Source: Mucilaginibacter aquatilis (GTDB taxonomy: Bacteria > Bacteroidota > Bacteroidia > Sphingobacteriales > Sphingobacteriaceae). Taken from it: a DNA stretch of 64,000 nt. Position numbers and translations under genes: made by a program. The DNA lies in contig NZ_WQLA01000007.1 in NCBI RefSeq assembly GCF_009755275.1, positions 62,001-126,000 on the forward strand. Direction: 5' to 3'. A model generated the notes under the pieces. That model searched no databases. It saw only the letters and a program-made list of their open reading frames with translations, and had not been told where the DNA came from. Positions 17,362 through 26,852 of this stretch are shown piece by piece (position 1 is the first letter of the stretch; the number at the start of each line of letters is the position of its first letter).

Positions 17362-19080
17362 TTATCGTACGCCGTGCATCATTTTTTTGAGCAGGCCCGA
17401 TATTAAGAAAAGCAATACAGAAGCAACGCCAGACAGCGTTACAAACACCATAAAAAACTCATAAAGGTTATGAATGGTGAAGCCAACAAACGTAGGATAA
17501 TGCACATCAATCTTCTCTTGAGCTAATATTGCAAGCTGTGATGCACTAGCCTGAATTTTACCATCAAGCACGGCTTGCAAATCAATACCTTTTGAGGCAG
17601 CGAACTCAAACTTATCACCCGTAGGCGGAATAATGGCACCTAAGGTTCCTGCAAGAGCATAACCTGCAGCATTACCTATGAACCAAACTCCCATTAATAA
17701 CGATGAAAAACGCTTTGGAGCTAATTTAGAAACTAAAGATAAACCAATTGGTGACAAACAAAGCTCGCCCAAGGTATGAAACAAGTACATGATAATTAAC
17801 CATATAACCCCAATTTTACCTGACGTACCTATACCCTTAACCTGCATGGCAATTACATAGTAGCCGGTAGCCAGCAGCAATAAGCCAATAGCTTGCTTCA
17901 CCGGCGAAATTGGCTCAAGGTTACGTTTTTGTAATTTTAACCAAAGCCAGCTGAACGGAAAGGCAAAAACAATGATGAATAGCGAATTAGCATTTTGAAC
18001 AAAACTTGGAGGCAATTGAAAGCCAAACAGGTTTAAATCGGTTTGCTTATCGGCAACAAAAGTTAAAGATGACCCGGCCTGCTCAAATGCCGACCAAAAG
18101 AATATTACGAAAAATGCTACGGTATACAGTGCTAAAATCCGCTCACGCTCTATTTTGGTAATTGACTTATCGGTTAAAATAAGCACTGCCAAACTAATAC
18201 CCGAAGCATATATAAATGGATACACCCAGCTTTTTATTGGGTTAGGATCTGCAGATATGTAGTGAATACCGAAAAACAATACCACCATCAGCACAGCCAC
18301 ACCAATAATTGAGGCCGTAGAAAAGTTCGCCTTTTCGGCCTCACCGGTAGGGCTGAGTGTAGCTTTAGAAAAATCGGGTTTCGAACCTACGGCATTGCCT
18401 TCCGGGTCTGTTACGTATTTGTTTTTAAGGAAGATAAACAGAAGCACGCCTAACATCATACCTATACCTGCTGCCAGGAAACCCCACTTAAATGCCTCAA
18501 CAACGCGCACCTCTCCTACCTTAACATCGCCTAAAAACGGACAAATGCTCATACCCAAAAAGGCACCAACGTTTATACCCATGTAAAATATGGTGAATGC
18601 AGCATCTAACCGCGAATCTCCCTTTTTATACAACTGGCCAACCATTGATGAGATATTTGGCTTGAAGAAGCCGTTACCAAAAATGATAACCGCTAATGCC
18701 AGCCACATTATTCCTTTTGCAAGGTCAAGGTTACCGGCATAAGTGTAACCACTGGCAAAAAGCAAAAATTGCCCCAACGCCATTACCGAACCACCTAAAA
18801 TAATACAGTTACGATTACCCAGGTAACGGTCAGATATGTAACCGCCAAGCATTGGCGTTAAATACGACAAGCCTAAAAAGCCGCCATAAACCAGAGAAGC
18901 ATCCTTATCAGAAAAAGCAAGGGCATTTACCAGGAACAATGTAAGCAGGGCGCGCATACCATAAAAGTTGAAGCGCTCCCACATCTCTGTAGAAAATAAA
19001 ACATATAAACCTTTTGGATGACCTTTACCCTGCTGTGCGGCAAGAGACGAGTCTAAAGAAATTTCAGGTTCAGTACTCAT
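17362..19080 (-). CDS. POT/PTR2 family di-/tripeptide:proton symporter
   Basis: Proton-coupled oligopeptide transporter of the major facilitator superfamily (572 aa, inner membrane). The first-helix ExxERF motif is present (EMWERFNFYG), as is the loop motif GGYISDRYLGNRN and the PTR2 signature FYMGINVGAFLG. At least twelve hydrophobic segments are visible, plus a periplasmic or cytosolic insert around residues 475-510. It imports di- and tripeptides as nitrogen or carbon source. Start ATG at 19080; a good promoter match lies just upstream and a terminator downstream, so it is monocistronic. Confidence 0.93.
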   Translation of the reverse strand: MSTEPEISLDSSLAAQQGKGHPKGLYVLFSTEMWERFNFYGMRALLTLFLVNALAFSDKDASLVYGGFLGLSYLTPMLGGYISDRYLGNRNCIILGGSVMALGQFLLFASGYTYAGNLDLAKGIMWLALAVIIFGNGFFKPNISSMVGQLYKKGDSRLDAAFTIFYMGINVGAFLGMSICPFLGDVKVGEVRVVEAFKWGFLAAGIGMMLGVLLFIFLKNKYVTDPEGNAVGSKPDFSKATLSPTGEAEKANFSTASIIGVAVLMVVLFFGIHYISADPNPIKSWVYPFIYASGISLAVLILTDKSITKIERERILALYTVAFFVIFFWSAFEQAGSSLTFVADKQTDLNLFGFQLPPSFVQNANSLFIIVFAFPFSWLWLKLQKRNLEPISPVKQAIGLLLLATGYYVIAMQVKGIGTSGKIGVIWLIIMYLFHTLGELCLSPIGLSLVSKLAPKRFSSLLMGVWFIGNAAGYALAGTLGAIIPPTGDKFEFAASKGIDLQAVLDGKIQASASQLAILAQEKIDVHYPTFVGFTIHNLYEFFMVFVTLSGVASVLLFLISGLLKKMMHGVR

Positions 19081-19435
19081 AGTTTAAATTAAAATTATCT
19101 AAAAATAGGCATTCTCCATTAATGTCAAATGTTGTGTTGAAATCTTTTAGGACTGCAACATTAAAAGCGGCTAAGATACATATAACTCGCACTTGCCAAA
19201 TAAATTTTGGCACAATATGAAAATACTATGTTGATTTACAACCTTATGAGCTTATCAAATATAAACTCCTATTCTGCATTGGAGAATTAAATTTGCGTCA
19301 ATGAACAATTTTTCGCAATCATCAAGGCGTAGCTTTAAATCGAAAAAAACTCAGTATTCTAAATCAATTACTTTTCTTGGATTTGTCTTACTCCCCCTCT
19401 ACTAACCGCTTTTAAAGCGGTGTAAATTTGAATAA
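19081..19435. other. 355-bp gene-free region upstream of the POT gene
   Basis: Contains the likely POT promoter near its left end and a small palindrome ACCGCTT-TTA-AAGCGGT at 19405-19421, just beyond the stop of the unknown secreted protein gene. That may be a weak terminator. No ORF is evident. Confidence 0.5.
19100..19129 (-). promoter_or_regulatory. Candidate promoter of the POT gene
   Basis: On the minus strand: TTTG, 18 bp spacer, TATTTTTA (7 of 8 with TAnnTTTG), 20 bp before the ATG. It fits the Bacteroidota -33/-7 layout. Confidence 0.45.
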
Positions 19436-20353
19436 TTAGTTTCTTTTCAATGGAACAAGGCTTCTGTCTTTAAGCGCTTGTTTTTTAGGATCAATAATAT
19501 CAACATCATCTGGTGCGGGAATGTTACGCATGTCAAGATTGTCTTTGTACATCCATTTTCCGTTACTTAGTTTGTAACCATCATACGTTAAATCCGGTCC
19601 GTATGTGTCGCGTTGGTCTTTTAGCTTATCATCGGGCGGTGCCAGGTGATCAAACACAATCAAATCTTGATCGGGTATATAACGCAGCAGCATAGAGGTT
19701 TGCCTGTTATACTCAAATACTACCCTGTTTCGTGTTTTTTTGTTGCCTTGAAAAACCGGCATACCAAATACAGGTTCACCCTTTTTAAACGACAGTACAT
19801 CGATAACTTTTTTGGTAGATTTCACGGTATTGCCTTTCCAGCCAAGCAACACATAGTAAGGGTTAGCTGTACCAACCGGTATAATTTTATAATACTGTGC
19901 ACCAAACCATTTATGGTTGTTCACCACAGAGTCTTCGGGGTTTTTAAGCAATGGCGAATAATCTTCAAGCGGATGAAGCAGCAATTTACCGCCGGTGTTT
20001 ACCTGAATGGTGCCAAAAAAACGATAACTGCCATCCTCATTCATTATAAACCAGCTCAGTAATCTGAATTTATTATCGGGCGAGCGTAGTATGCTGATAG
20101 TTTTCAGCGAATCGAAATTGAAGGCATAAGAGTTTGGCACCTTAAGGGCCTTAACTAGCGTACGTATAAAAGAGTAATTAGCGTTTTTGCGTTCTAAGTC
20201 GTTTTCGTTATTAAACATCTGGCGGCCAAGCTTTACCAAACTATCTTGCAATGGGCGCAACTGGTTAAGCTGATCGGGGGTGTTAAAGCGTTGTGCGTTA
20301 ACCCTGCCAACTATGCAGGCAATAAGCAATAAAATAATGCTTAAACGTTTCAT
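19436..20353 (-). CDS. Conserved-looking secreted protein of unknown function
   Basis: 305 residues from the ATG at 20353 (MKRLSIILLLIACIVGRVNAQ, a clear signal peptide cleaved after NAQ). The mature protein is mixed alpha/beta with many aromatic residues and a basic, Pro-containing C-terminus. I recognise no domain and see no catalytic motif or Cys pair. Stretches such as FRLLSWFIMNEDGSYRFFGT and YYVLLGWKGN suggest a beta-rich fold. It is divergent to the pgpH-like gene, with 145 bp between them. The extended frame to 20362 would need a TTG start. Confidence 0.65.
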   Translation of the reverse strand: MKRLSIILLLIACIVGRVNAQRFNTPDQLNQLRPLQDSLVKLGRQMFNNENDLERKNANYSFIRTLVKALKVPNSYAFNFDSLKTISILRSPDNKFRLLSWFIMNEDGSYRFFGTIQVNTGGKLLLHPLEDYSPLLKNPEDSVVNNHKWFGAQYYKIIPVGTANPYYVLLGWKGNTVKSTKKVIDVLSFKKGEPVFGMPVFQGNKKTRNRVVFEYNRQTSMLLRYIPDQDLIVFDHLAPPDDKLKDQRDTYGPDLTYDGYKLSNGKWMYKDNLDMRNIPAPDDVDIIDPKKQALKDRSLVPLKRN

Positions 20354-20498
20354 ATTCTTCAAAAAAGCAAATTACAGCGCTACGCCAAATTATTTAAACA
20401 AACGCTTAGGCTGTATAATTGTTGCAATTTACAGTATTATTGCAGCTATTAGCCGTTGGCGGTTCAAAATACGGTTATGTTTGATTTAAAGAGTTTTA

Positions 20499-22562
20499 AT
20501 GGCAAAATTTAGTATATCGCGTCAAAAAGCTTTATTGCGTAAATACGCTGTTTGGGTAAAGTTTATCATGATAGTGGGCAGTGTGTTCCTTATTATACTG
20601 GCCCTGCCCAAGCAAACCAAATTCAGGTACGAATTTGAAAAAGGCAGGGTATGGAACCAAAAAGAACTGATAGCTCCTCATAGTTTTGCTATACTTAAAA
20701 CACCGGCCGAGCTTGAGCGCGACCAGGCCGATGCGCTTAAAAATGTTTCGCCTGTTTACCAGCTTAAAGCCGATGTGCAAAACCAGCAGGTTTTGGGCTT
20801 TGTTGATGATTTAAACTTAAAATGGACTACCGCCGGAATACCCGAAAAATTTAAGGCACGTTACATTGAAACCGGCAAGGTTTTACTTAACAAAGTTTAT
20901 AGCGTTGGACTGCTCACCCCGGGTATAAAAGACCAGCCTGCCGATGAAAACTACAACATTACGGTAGTTAACAATAACGTAGCTACCAACAAAAACACAT
21001 CAGGCCTTTACACTAAAGAAAAAGCAATTAGCTTTTTTGAAAAGGAGCTTGCATTGTATAATCTTGACCGTGCCTTTTTGCTTGATTTACTGCAAAACCG
21101 GCTGTTGAATAATTTAGTATATGACGATAAGTTAACCAGCCGCCTAAAGCACGATGCCCTTGACAACATATCGCTCACGTTGGGCATGGTGCAAAAGGAT
21201 GAGGTGATTATTACCAAAGGTGCCGTGATTAATGATGAGGTATATCAAAAGCTCTTGTCATACAAAAAGTACTTTGAAGACAGTGCGCGCTTAAACGGCG
21301 ACCGTAAGCTGGTTTCACTAGGTCAGTTTTTACTAGTGGGGTTAACGCTTACATTACTCATTGTATTTCTTTACCTCTTCCGTAAAGACATCTATTATGA
21401 CAACCGCTTGGTAGGCCTTATTCTACTGGTAATTACGGCTATGCTGGCTACCCTATCATGGGCTATTAAAATACAGCTGCCAAACCTTTACTACATTCCG
21501 TACTGTATTGTTCCAATCATTATACGAATACTGTTTGATACCAGGCTGGCTTTAAATATACACTTGTTGGTGATTATGATAGCGGGATTTTATGTTCCCA
21601 ACAGCTTTGAGTTTGCCTTTTATGAGATAACGGCTGGTATGGTTTCTATTTACAGCATTAAAAACCTGCTGCGCCGTGGCCAGTTCCTTACGTCGGCCTT
21701 AATTATAACACTTACCTACCTTGCAACCTTCTTAGGTATATCGTTTATACGCGAGGGTGATATCAATACCATTGAATGGGCCGAATTCTTCCCGTTTGTT
21801 GTGAGCGTGCTGCTAACCCTGCTGGCATACCCGTTAATTTACGCATTTGAAAAGGCCTTCCGTATAACATCTGATTTAACACTTATTGAGCTTACCAACA
21901 CTAACGCAGCTTTGTTACGCGAAATGGCGTTTAAGGCTCCCGGAACGTTTCAGCACTCGTTACAGGTAGCCAACCTTGCCGAAAACGCCATTTACAGCAT
22001 TGGTGGCAATGCCTTGCTGGTGAGAGCTGGTGCATTGTATCATGACATTGGCAAGATGGAAAACCCGCTTTACTTTATTGAAAACCAAACAGCGGGTTTT
22101 AACCCGCATGATAAGCTTTCATATGAAGAAAGTGCTCAAATCATTATCAGCCATGTGCGCAAGGGGGTTGACATGGCCCAAAAGGCCAACCTCCCCGAAA
22201 CAATCATCAATTTTATTCGTACGCATCATGGCAATACAAGGGTTGATTATTTTTATCAGTCGTTTTTAAAAAATTTCCCTGAAAAATTCATCGACGAAAA
22301 CATTTTTCGCTACCCCGGGCCTATTCCTTTTTCAAAAGAAACCGGAGTTTTGATGCTTGCCGACTCAGTTGAAGCAGCTTCGCGCTCACTTAAAGAACCC
22401 GACGCCCAATCAATAAGCGACCTGGTTGACCGCATTGTAAATTACAAGCTCAATCAAAACCAATTGAAAGACAGCGACATAACACTCAAAGATTTAGAAA
22501 CTATTAAAAGTATATTTAAACGAATGCTGATGAGCATTTATCACGTTAGAATAGATTATTAA
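20499..22562 (+). CDS. pgpH: PgpH-type 7TM-HD phosphodiesterase (cyclic-di-AMP hydrolase family)
   Basis: Membrane HD-domain protein (687 aa) of the 7TMR-HDED family; characterised relatives hydrolyse the second messenger cyclic di-AMP. Layout: N-terminal membrane helix (about 20-37), a large extracytoplasmic domain (about 40-270), seven transmembrane helices (about 275-460), then the cytoplasmic HD domain. HD metal ligands are visible: His in FQHSLQVANLAE (near 485), HDIGK (near 515), the HV in IIISHVRKG and THHG. A predicted role in osmotic and cell-wall homeostasis follows from the family, not from the neighbours. It is followed within 80 bp by tRNA-Ser, which has its own promoter. Confidence 0.92.
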   Translation: MAKFSISRQKALLRKYAVWVKFIMIVGSVFLIILALPKQTKFRYEFEKGRVWNQKELIAPHSFAILKTPAELERDQADALKNVSPVYQLKADVQNQQVLGFVDDLNLKWTTAGIPEKFKARYIETGKVLLNKVYSVGLLTPGIKDQPADENYNITVVNNNVATNKNTSGLYTKEKAISFFEKELALYNLDRAFLLDLLQNRLLNNLVYDDKLTSRLKHDALDNISLTLGMVQKDEVIITKGAVINDEVYQKLLSYKKYFEDSARLNGDRKLVSLGQFLLVGLTLTLLIVFLYLFRKDIYYDNRLVGLILLVITAMLATLSWAIKIQLPNLYYIPYCIVPIIIRILFDTRLALNIHLLVIMIAGFYVPNSFEFAFYEITAGMVSIYSIKNLLRRGQFLTSALIITLTYLATFLGISFIREGDINTIEWAEFFPFVVSVLLTLLAYPLIYAFEKAFRITSDLTLIELTNTNAALLREMAFKAPGTFQHSLQVANLAENAIYSIGGNALLVRAGALYHDIGKMENPLYFIENQTAGFNPHDKLSYEESAQIIISHVRKGVDMAQKANLPETIINFIRTHHGNTRVDYFYQSFLKNFPEKFIDENIFRYPGPIPFSKETGVLMLADSVEAASRSLKEPDAQSISDLVDRIVNYKLNQNQLKDSDITLKDLETIKSIFKRMLMSIYHVRIDY

Positions 22563-22579
22563 AATACCTGAAATATTTT

Positions 22580-22609
22580 TTTGACGAGATTGTTGAATTA
22601 CTATATTTG
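22580..22609 (+). promoter_or_regulatory. Promoter of tRNA-Ser
   Basis: TTTG (22580-22583), 18-bp spacer and TATATTTG (22602-22609) exactly match the Bacteroidota consensus, 33 bp before the mature tRNA. Confidence 0.75.
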
Positions 22610-22642
22610 CAGTCCCAAACGGGACACATATTGTAAACAACC

Positions 22643-22729
22643 GGTGAGGTGCCTGAGAGGCCGAAAGGATCAGTTTGCTAAACTGACGTACGGGAAACTG
22701 TACCGAGGGTTCGAATCCCTCCCTCACCG
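22643..22729 (+). tRNA. tRNA-Ser (anticodon GCT)
   Basis: An 87-nt type II tRNA: acceptor stem GGTGAGG/CCTCACC with discriminator G. The D arm contains GCCTGAGAGGCCGAAAGG. The anticodon stem TCAGT/ACTGA encloses TTGCTAA (anticodon GCT, reading AGC/AGU). A long variable arm (GTACGGGAAACTGTAC) and the T arm GAGGG-TTCGAAT-CCCTC follow. CCA is not encoded. Confidence 0.97.
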
Positions 22730-22738
22730 CTCTAACTT

Positions 22739-22770
22739 TAAAGCCTGTAACAAACGTTACGGGCTTTTCT
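22739..22770 (+). terminator. Terminator after tRNA-Ser
   Basis: Stem AAAGCCTGTAAC / GTTACGGGCTTT (one G-U pair) with an AAAC loop, followed by TTCT. Confidence 0.85.
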
Positions 22771-23056
22771 ATTATTAAGTGTTTTTATGCACCTATTTAA
22801 CTTCTAAAAGCAGCAAAATGCGGCCTAAGCCTTTTATTTTAGCAATACATAGCCGGTAAGTTAAATCTTGTGATATATTTGCGCTTTTTCTGATCTATTA
22901 CAACCTGAAGCTATAGTTTATTATCAGGTTTACAAATGTTGCCAGTTCAATCACAATATCTTTATTAAATTGAACAAAATAACTTTTGGGCGGTCTTTTC
23001 AATAGCCGATACTCTTTGACCGAAAATCATTTGAAATTGGGTAAAGATTAAGAACA
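22771..23056. other. Gene-free region before the response regulator
   Basis: No ORF. An exact TAnnTTTG match (TATATTTG, 22874-22881) may be the -7 element of the response-regulator promoter with a leader of about 170 nt, but no well-spaced TTTG precedes it. Confidence 0.35.
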
Positions 23057-23707
23057 ATGGTTGATATTATAATTGCTGAAGATCACAGCATCGTTAGACA
23101 CGGACTTCGTTCGTTATTACAAATGGTGCCTGACCTAACCGTGGTAGCTGAAGCAAAAAATGGTGCAGAAGCCATTTCGCTATTAACGGAAGGCCTTCAG
23201 GCAAATCTTCTTTTAACTGATTTGAATATGCCGGTTATGGACGGCATTGCGCTAACCAAACAGGTAAGTGCCCAGTTTCCACAAGTAAAATCTATAGTAC
23301 TTAGCGCTCTTGATCATGAACGCTACGTAGTGCAAAGCTTTAACGCAGGCGCTCACGGCTTTATTTTAAAAAATACAAGTGCCGATGAACTTGTTTTTGC
23401 TATAAAACATGTATCGGCAGGCAATCAATATATCTGCTCTGAATTAACTACACGATTTCTGAACAGAATGATGACCTCCTCAGAACCTGTTGATACAGAA
23501 GAAACAAATGAAATCAGATTTTCGGCACGCGAAACAGAGGTTTTAAACTACCTGGCTGATGGCATGACCAACCAGGAAATTGCTGATAAGCTGTTTACAA
23601 GCAAGCGCACGGTTGAAGGCTATCGTGAAAGTATGATTACCCGTACAGGTGTGCGTAACACAGTGGCACTTATACGCTTTGCTATGCGCTACGGGGTAAT
23701 AAATTAA
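23057..23707 (+). CDS. NarL/FixJ-family response regulator
   Basis: Two-component response regulator (216 aa). The receiver domain (1-120) has the acidic pocket EDH (residues 8-10) and the phosphoacceptor Asp55 in LLLTDLNMPVMDG. The conserved Lys appears in GFILKNTS. The LuxR-type helix-turn-helix (about 152-212) reads SARETEVLNYLADGMTNQEI and ends with KRTVEGYRESMITRTG. No histidine kinase lies nearby, so it is an orphan and its signal is unknown. Start ATG at 23057. It is followed by a 246-bp gap and a small SSB gene. Confidence 0.92.
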   Translation: MVDIIIAEDHSIVRHGLRSLLQMVPDLTVVAEAKNGAEAISLLTEGLQANLLLTDLNMPVMDGIALTKQVSAQFPQVKSIVLSALDHERYVVQSFNAGAHGFILKNTSADELVFAIKHVSAGNQYICSELTTRFLNRMMTSSEPVDTEETNEIRFSARETEVLNYLADGMTNQEIADKLFTSKRTVEGYRESMITRTGVRNTVALIRFAMRYGVIN

Positions 23708-23953
23708 TTAATTACCGTTAATAATAATTAAGCCAATTAATCTTAGCGATAAATAACGTATTTATACGATGCATGATTACGTATTTATACGCTGATTTGA
23801 ACGTTTCGGTTAATTTAATTTTACCCTAAATAATGATTGATGTACTTAGCATAAGGCTTTTATTGCTAAAGGCATCGACATTATTTTTCCCTTAATAATT
23901 AAACAAAAATTATCAGTTAACACACTCAACAACAGAATTGATTTTTTCTTTAC

Positions 23954-24286
23954 ATGCATAACAACTCAGGCGTTAATAAGGTATTTCTAATAGGCCACAT
24001 TAAAACAGAACCACGACGACACAAACTTCAAAATAAACCCGATACTATTTGCTTTAACCTTGTTACCAATGAGCATTTTCGCAAGGGCGATCAAACTTCA
24101 GCTCATGAAGAGCACCATTCAATAATTGTTTGTCCAGAAACAACCGACGTTAAGGAAACAGAATTGTTTATAGGAAGGCTTATACACGTTACAGGTAAGC
24201 TGCAAACCAAAAGCTGGATTGATGAAAACCGTATAAAAAGATACAAAACCGAGGTTATGGTAATTCATCTGGAACTTTTGAACTAG
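23954..24286 (+). CDS. Short single-stranded DNA-binding protein (SSB paralogue)
   Basis: 110-residue OB-fold protein of the SSB family. It has VFLIGHIKTEPRRHKL (first strands), CFNLVTNEHF and LIHVTGKLQTKSWIDENRIKRY (last core strands). It lacks the flexible Gly/Pro-rich linker and the acidic C-terminal tip that recruits partner proteins in housekeeping SSB, so it is probably an accessory paralogue, perhaps for repair, recombination or competence. Start ATG at 23954. It is monocistronic and ends before a strong terminator. Confidence 0.82.
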   Translation: MHNNSGVNKVFLIGHIKTEPRRHKLQNKPDTICFNLVTNEHFRKGDQTSAHEEHHSIIVCPETTDVKETELFIGRLIHVTGKLQTKSWIDENRIKRYKTEVMVIHLELLN

Positions 24287-24320
24287 TAATAGTTCTATTC
24301 TCATCTTTGAATTTAAGTCA

Positions 24321-24366
24321 TATAAAAACATCAACAGCTCTTCAATGAGCTGTTGGTGTTTTTATA
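24321..24366. terminator. Bidirectional terminator between SSB and SDR genes
   Basis: 20-bp stem with one G-U/A-C position, TATAAAAACATCAACAGCTC / GAGCTGTTGGTGTTTTTATA, with a 6-nt loop, between convergent genes. Confidence 0.88.
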
Positions 24367-24383
24367 TAGGCCATTTGAACCTT

Positions 24384-25139
24384 CTATATAATTTGTAAGT
24401 GAGGCCGTATTTTAATCTCCACTACATCACTGCGCTGCGGCTGAGTAATAGCATAAATTACAGCTTGGGCAATGTCTTCGGCCTTGAGCATTTCTAAATT
24501 TTCAATATTCTTTTGCTGATCAGGAACTGAGACCGGTTGCATATCAGTACCTACAGCACCTGGCTCAATTAAGGTAACTTTTATGCCTAGTTCATTTACT
24601 TCCTTACGTAAGCTTTCTGAAAAAGCTTGCACTGCTCCCTTTGTGGCCACATACACTGAGCTATCTTTTTCCCTCACATCGGCACTCATCGAACCAATAT
24701 TTACAATATGTCCACCTTTTGCCTCCTTCATGCGTTTAACAGCGTAATTTGATAGCGCAAGGTAAGCAAGCACATTGGTATTCACTATCTTTGCCCACTC
24801 CGCATAATTACCATCACTTATACCCTGATATGCCAATGCAGCGCAATTAATTAAAACATGCAAGGTATCAAGTTCTGCATTGCCAGCGTTTGTTACTGCG
24901 TTAATACCATCCTCAACGGACATATCTGCAATTAAGCTTTTGATTTTATTTGATATACCCGCCTTTTCGGCATCGCTTAAAACATCTTGCAAATGTTGCG
25001 GATCTTGCCCAACAATTAAAACGTTTGCGCCGGCAGCGGCCAAGGCCAAAGCTGTGGCCCGGCCTATGCCGGTTGTACCGCCGGTAATAAGAATATTTTT
25101 ACCTTCCAGTGTTTGAGTGTCAGTTTGAAAATTAGCCAT
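24384..25139 (-). CDS. Short-chain dehydrogenase/reductase
   Basis: Classical SDR oxidoreductase (251 aa). The NAD(P) glycine motif is GGTTGIGRA near the N-terminus. The structural motif reads LINCAAL in place of NNAG. The catalytic Ser is in NIGSMSAD, and Tyr/Lys are in SSVYVATKGAV. The segment VTLIEPGAVGTDM follows. It resembles NADP-dependent YdfG-type enzymes acting on hydroxy acids or small carbonyls; the substrate is undefined. Monocistronic, ATG at 25139. A second SDR sits 2.7 kb away next to an AraC regulator. Confidence 0.88.
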   Translation of the reverse strand: MANFQTDTQTLEGKNILITGGTTGIGRATALALAAAGANVLIVGQDPQHLQDVLSDAEKAGISNKIKSLIADMSVEDGINAVTNAGNAELDTLHVLINCAALAYQGISDGNYAEWAKIVNTNVLAYLALSNYAVKRMKEAKGGHIVNIGSMSADVREKDSSVYVATKGAVQAFSESLRKEVNELGIKVTLIEPGAVGTDMQPVSVPDQQKNIENLEMLKAEDIAQAVIYAITQPQRSDVVEIKIRPHLQII

Positions 25140-25341
25140 TCTGAGTGTTGATTAATTAATGTTTATATTTTGGCAAGCTTAAATTGCCATCAGCTATTAA
25201 ACACTCAGGTTGTAATGATGGTTTTAATTATAAATTAATTAATATAATCAAACATAGAATTTAGCGGTTAATATCACGCCCAACATTATTGCGATACTTC
25301 AACATAAATAATGATAATTATAAGCACTTTTGCATTTCAAA

Positions 25342-26721
25342 ATGAATCATTTAACGCACGATACTATAGTAGCCCTAGCTACGCCAAACGGTACTGGAGC
25401 AATTGGTGTAATCAGGCTTTCAGGTCCTGATGCTGTTGTTATTGCAAACAGTGTATTTAAGGGGAAGAATTTAACTAAGCAAGCATCCCACACTATCCAC
25501 TTTGGTACCATTACCGACGGCGACCTGGTACTTGACGAGGTCTTGGTTTCACTATTTGTTGGTCCGCGTTCATACACCCGTGAAAACGTGGTGGAGATAT
25601 CATGCCATGGTTCAAATTATATCATTCAAAGCATTATCAAATTACTCATTAGGCAGGGTGCGCGGTCGGCCAAACCCGGAGAGTTCACACTCAGGGCATT
25701 TCTCAACGGTCAGTTTGACCTTTCGCAGGCCGAGGCAGTAGCTGATTTGATTGCTTCAGATTCTAAAGCTTCACAACAGGTTGCTTTACAGCAATTACGA
25801 GGTGGCTACAGTTCTGAATTAAAAGATTTGCGTGAGCAACTTGTGCACTTTGCTTCAATGATTGAACTTGAACTTGATTTTTCGGAAGAAGATGTAGAGT
25901 TTGCTAATCGTGGGCAATTAAAACAGCTTATACATGATTTAACGCGTGTTATAGGCAAGCTTATACAGTCGTTTGAGTTAGGGAATGCTGTTAAGCAAGG
26001 CATTAACACTGTTATAGCAGGCCGTCCAAATGCTGGTAAATCAACACTGCTTAACGCACTTTTAAATGAGGAGCGGGCAATTGTAAGTCACATTGCCGGT
26101 ACCACACGTGATACCATTGAGGAAACGTTGAATATAAACGGCATAAATTTCCGTTTAATTGATACGGCGGGCATACGCGAAGCAACTGATGCTATTGAAC
26201 AAATAGGCGTGCAAAAAACTATGGAGAAGATAAGCCAGTCGGCATTGCTTCTTTATGTGTTTGATGTGGAATCAATCACTCCTGACGAGTTAAGTCAGGA
26301 TATTCAAAACCTTTACAAACCCGGACTCCCTACCCTGCTGGTTGCTAATAAAATAGATATAGTACCTGATTATAAACAAAGGTATAGCCCAGCTTTACCC
26401 GAAGGTGTAACTCTTGTGGCCATATCAGCAAAGGAGAAACTACACATTTCGCAACTGAAGCAGTTGGTTTATGACACCACCATTCAAGGCCGCTTAAATG
26501 GCAATGAAACGCTTGTAACTAATATTCGTCATCTTGAAGCATTGCAAAAAACTGAGCAGGCCCTCATCAAAACCTTAAGCGGTATTGACATGCAGGTAAC
26601 GTCAGACTTTTTAGCCATGGACATTAAGCAAGCCTTGCACTACTTGGGCGAAATTACAGGCACCGTTACCACCGACGATTTACTGGATAATATTTTTTCT
26701 AAGTTCTGTATCGGGAAGTAA
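25342..26721 (+). CDS. mnmE: tRNA uridine-5-carboxymethylaminomethyl modification GTPase MnmE
   Basis: GTPase that with MnmG installs the cmnm5 group on wobble U34 of tRNAs. From the ATG at 25342 the protein is 459 aa: N-terminal tetrahydrofolate-binding domain (TIVALATPNGTGAIGVIRLSG; SYTGEN-like SYTRENVVEISCHG), helical domain, then the inserted G domain. In the G domain, G1 is GRPNAGKST (near 227), G3 is DTAGIR and G4 is ANKID. The C-terminus is FCIGK, the family's FC(I/V)GK motif with the catalytic Cys. The ATG at 25330 would add four residues. Housekeeping gene, monocistronic. Confidence 0.97.
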   Translation: MNHLTHDTIVALATPNGTGAIGVIRLSGPDAVVIANSVFKGKNLTKQASHTIHFGTITDGDLVLDEVLVSLFVGPRSYTRENVVEISCHGSNYIIQSIIKLLIRQGARSAKPGEFTLRAFLNGQFDLSQAEAVADLIASDSKASQQVALQQLRGGYSSELKDLREQLVHFASMIELELDFSEEDVEFANRGQLKQLIHDLTRVIGKLIQSFELGNAVKQGINTVIAGRPNAGKSTLLNALLNEERAIVSHIAGTTRDTIEETLNINGINFRLIDTAGIREATDAIEQIGVQKTMEKISQSALLLYVFDVESITPDELSQDIQNLYKPGLPTLLVANKIDIVPDYKQRYSPALPEGVTLVAISAKEKLHISQLKQLVYDTTIQGRLNGNETLVTNIRHLEALQKTEQALIKTLSGIDMQVTSDFLAMDIKQALHYLGEITGTVTTDDLLDNIFSKFCIGK

Positions 26722-26852
26722 TATATAATGACCGTCAGTAAATGACACACGATCATCAATAGCTTTCTTTGATTTGCCTTCGCATTCTTACAATAACCAG
26801 CGTTTTATATATTCAGTGAGGTGTAAGAACTTGTTAAGGAAATGTAAATAGT

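Noticed and set aside
19154-19161. Half-site TGCAACAT upstream of the POT gene
   Set aside because: No partner half-site 21 bp away; a single 8-mer is expected by chance in 64 kb.
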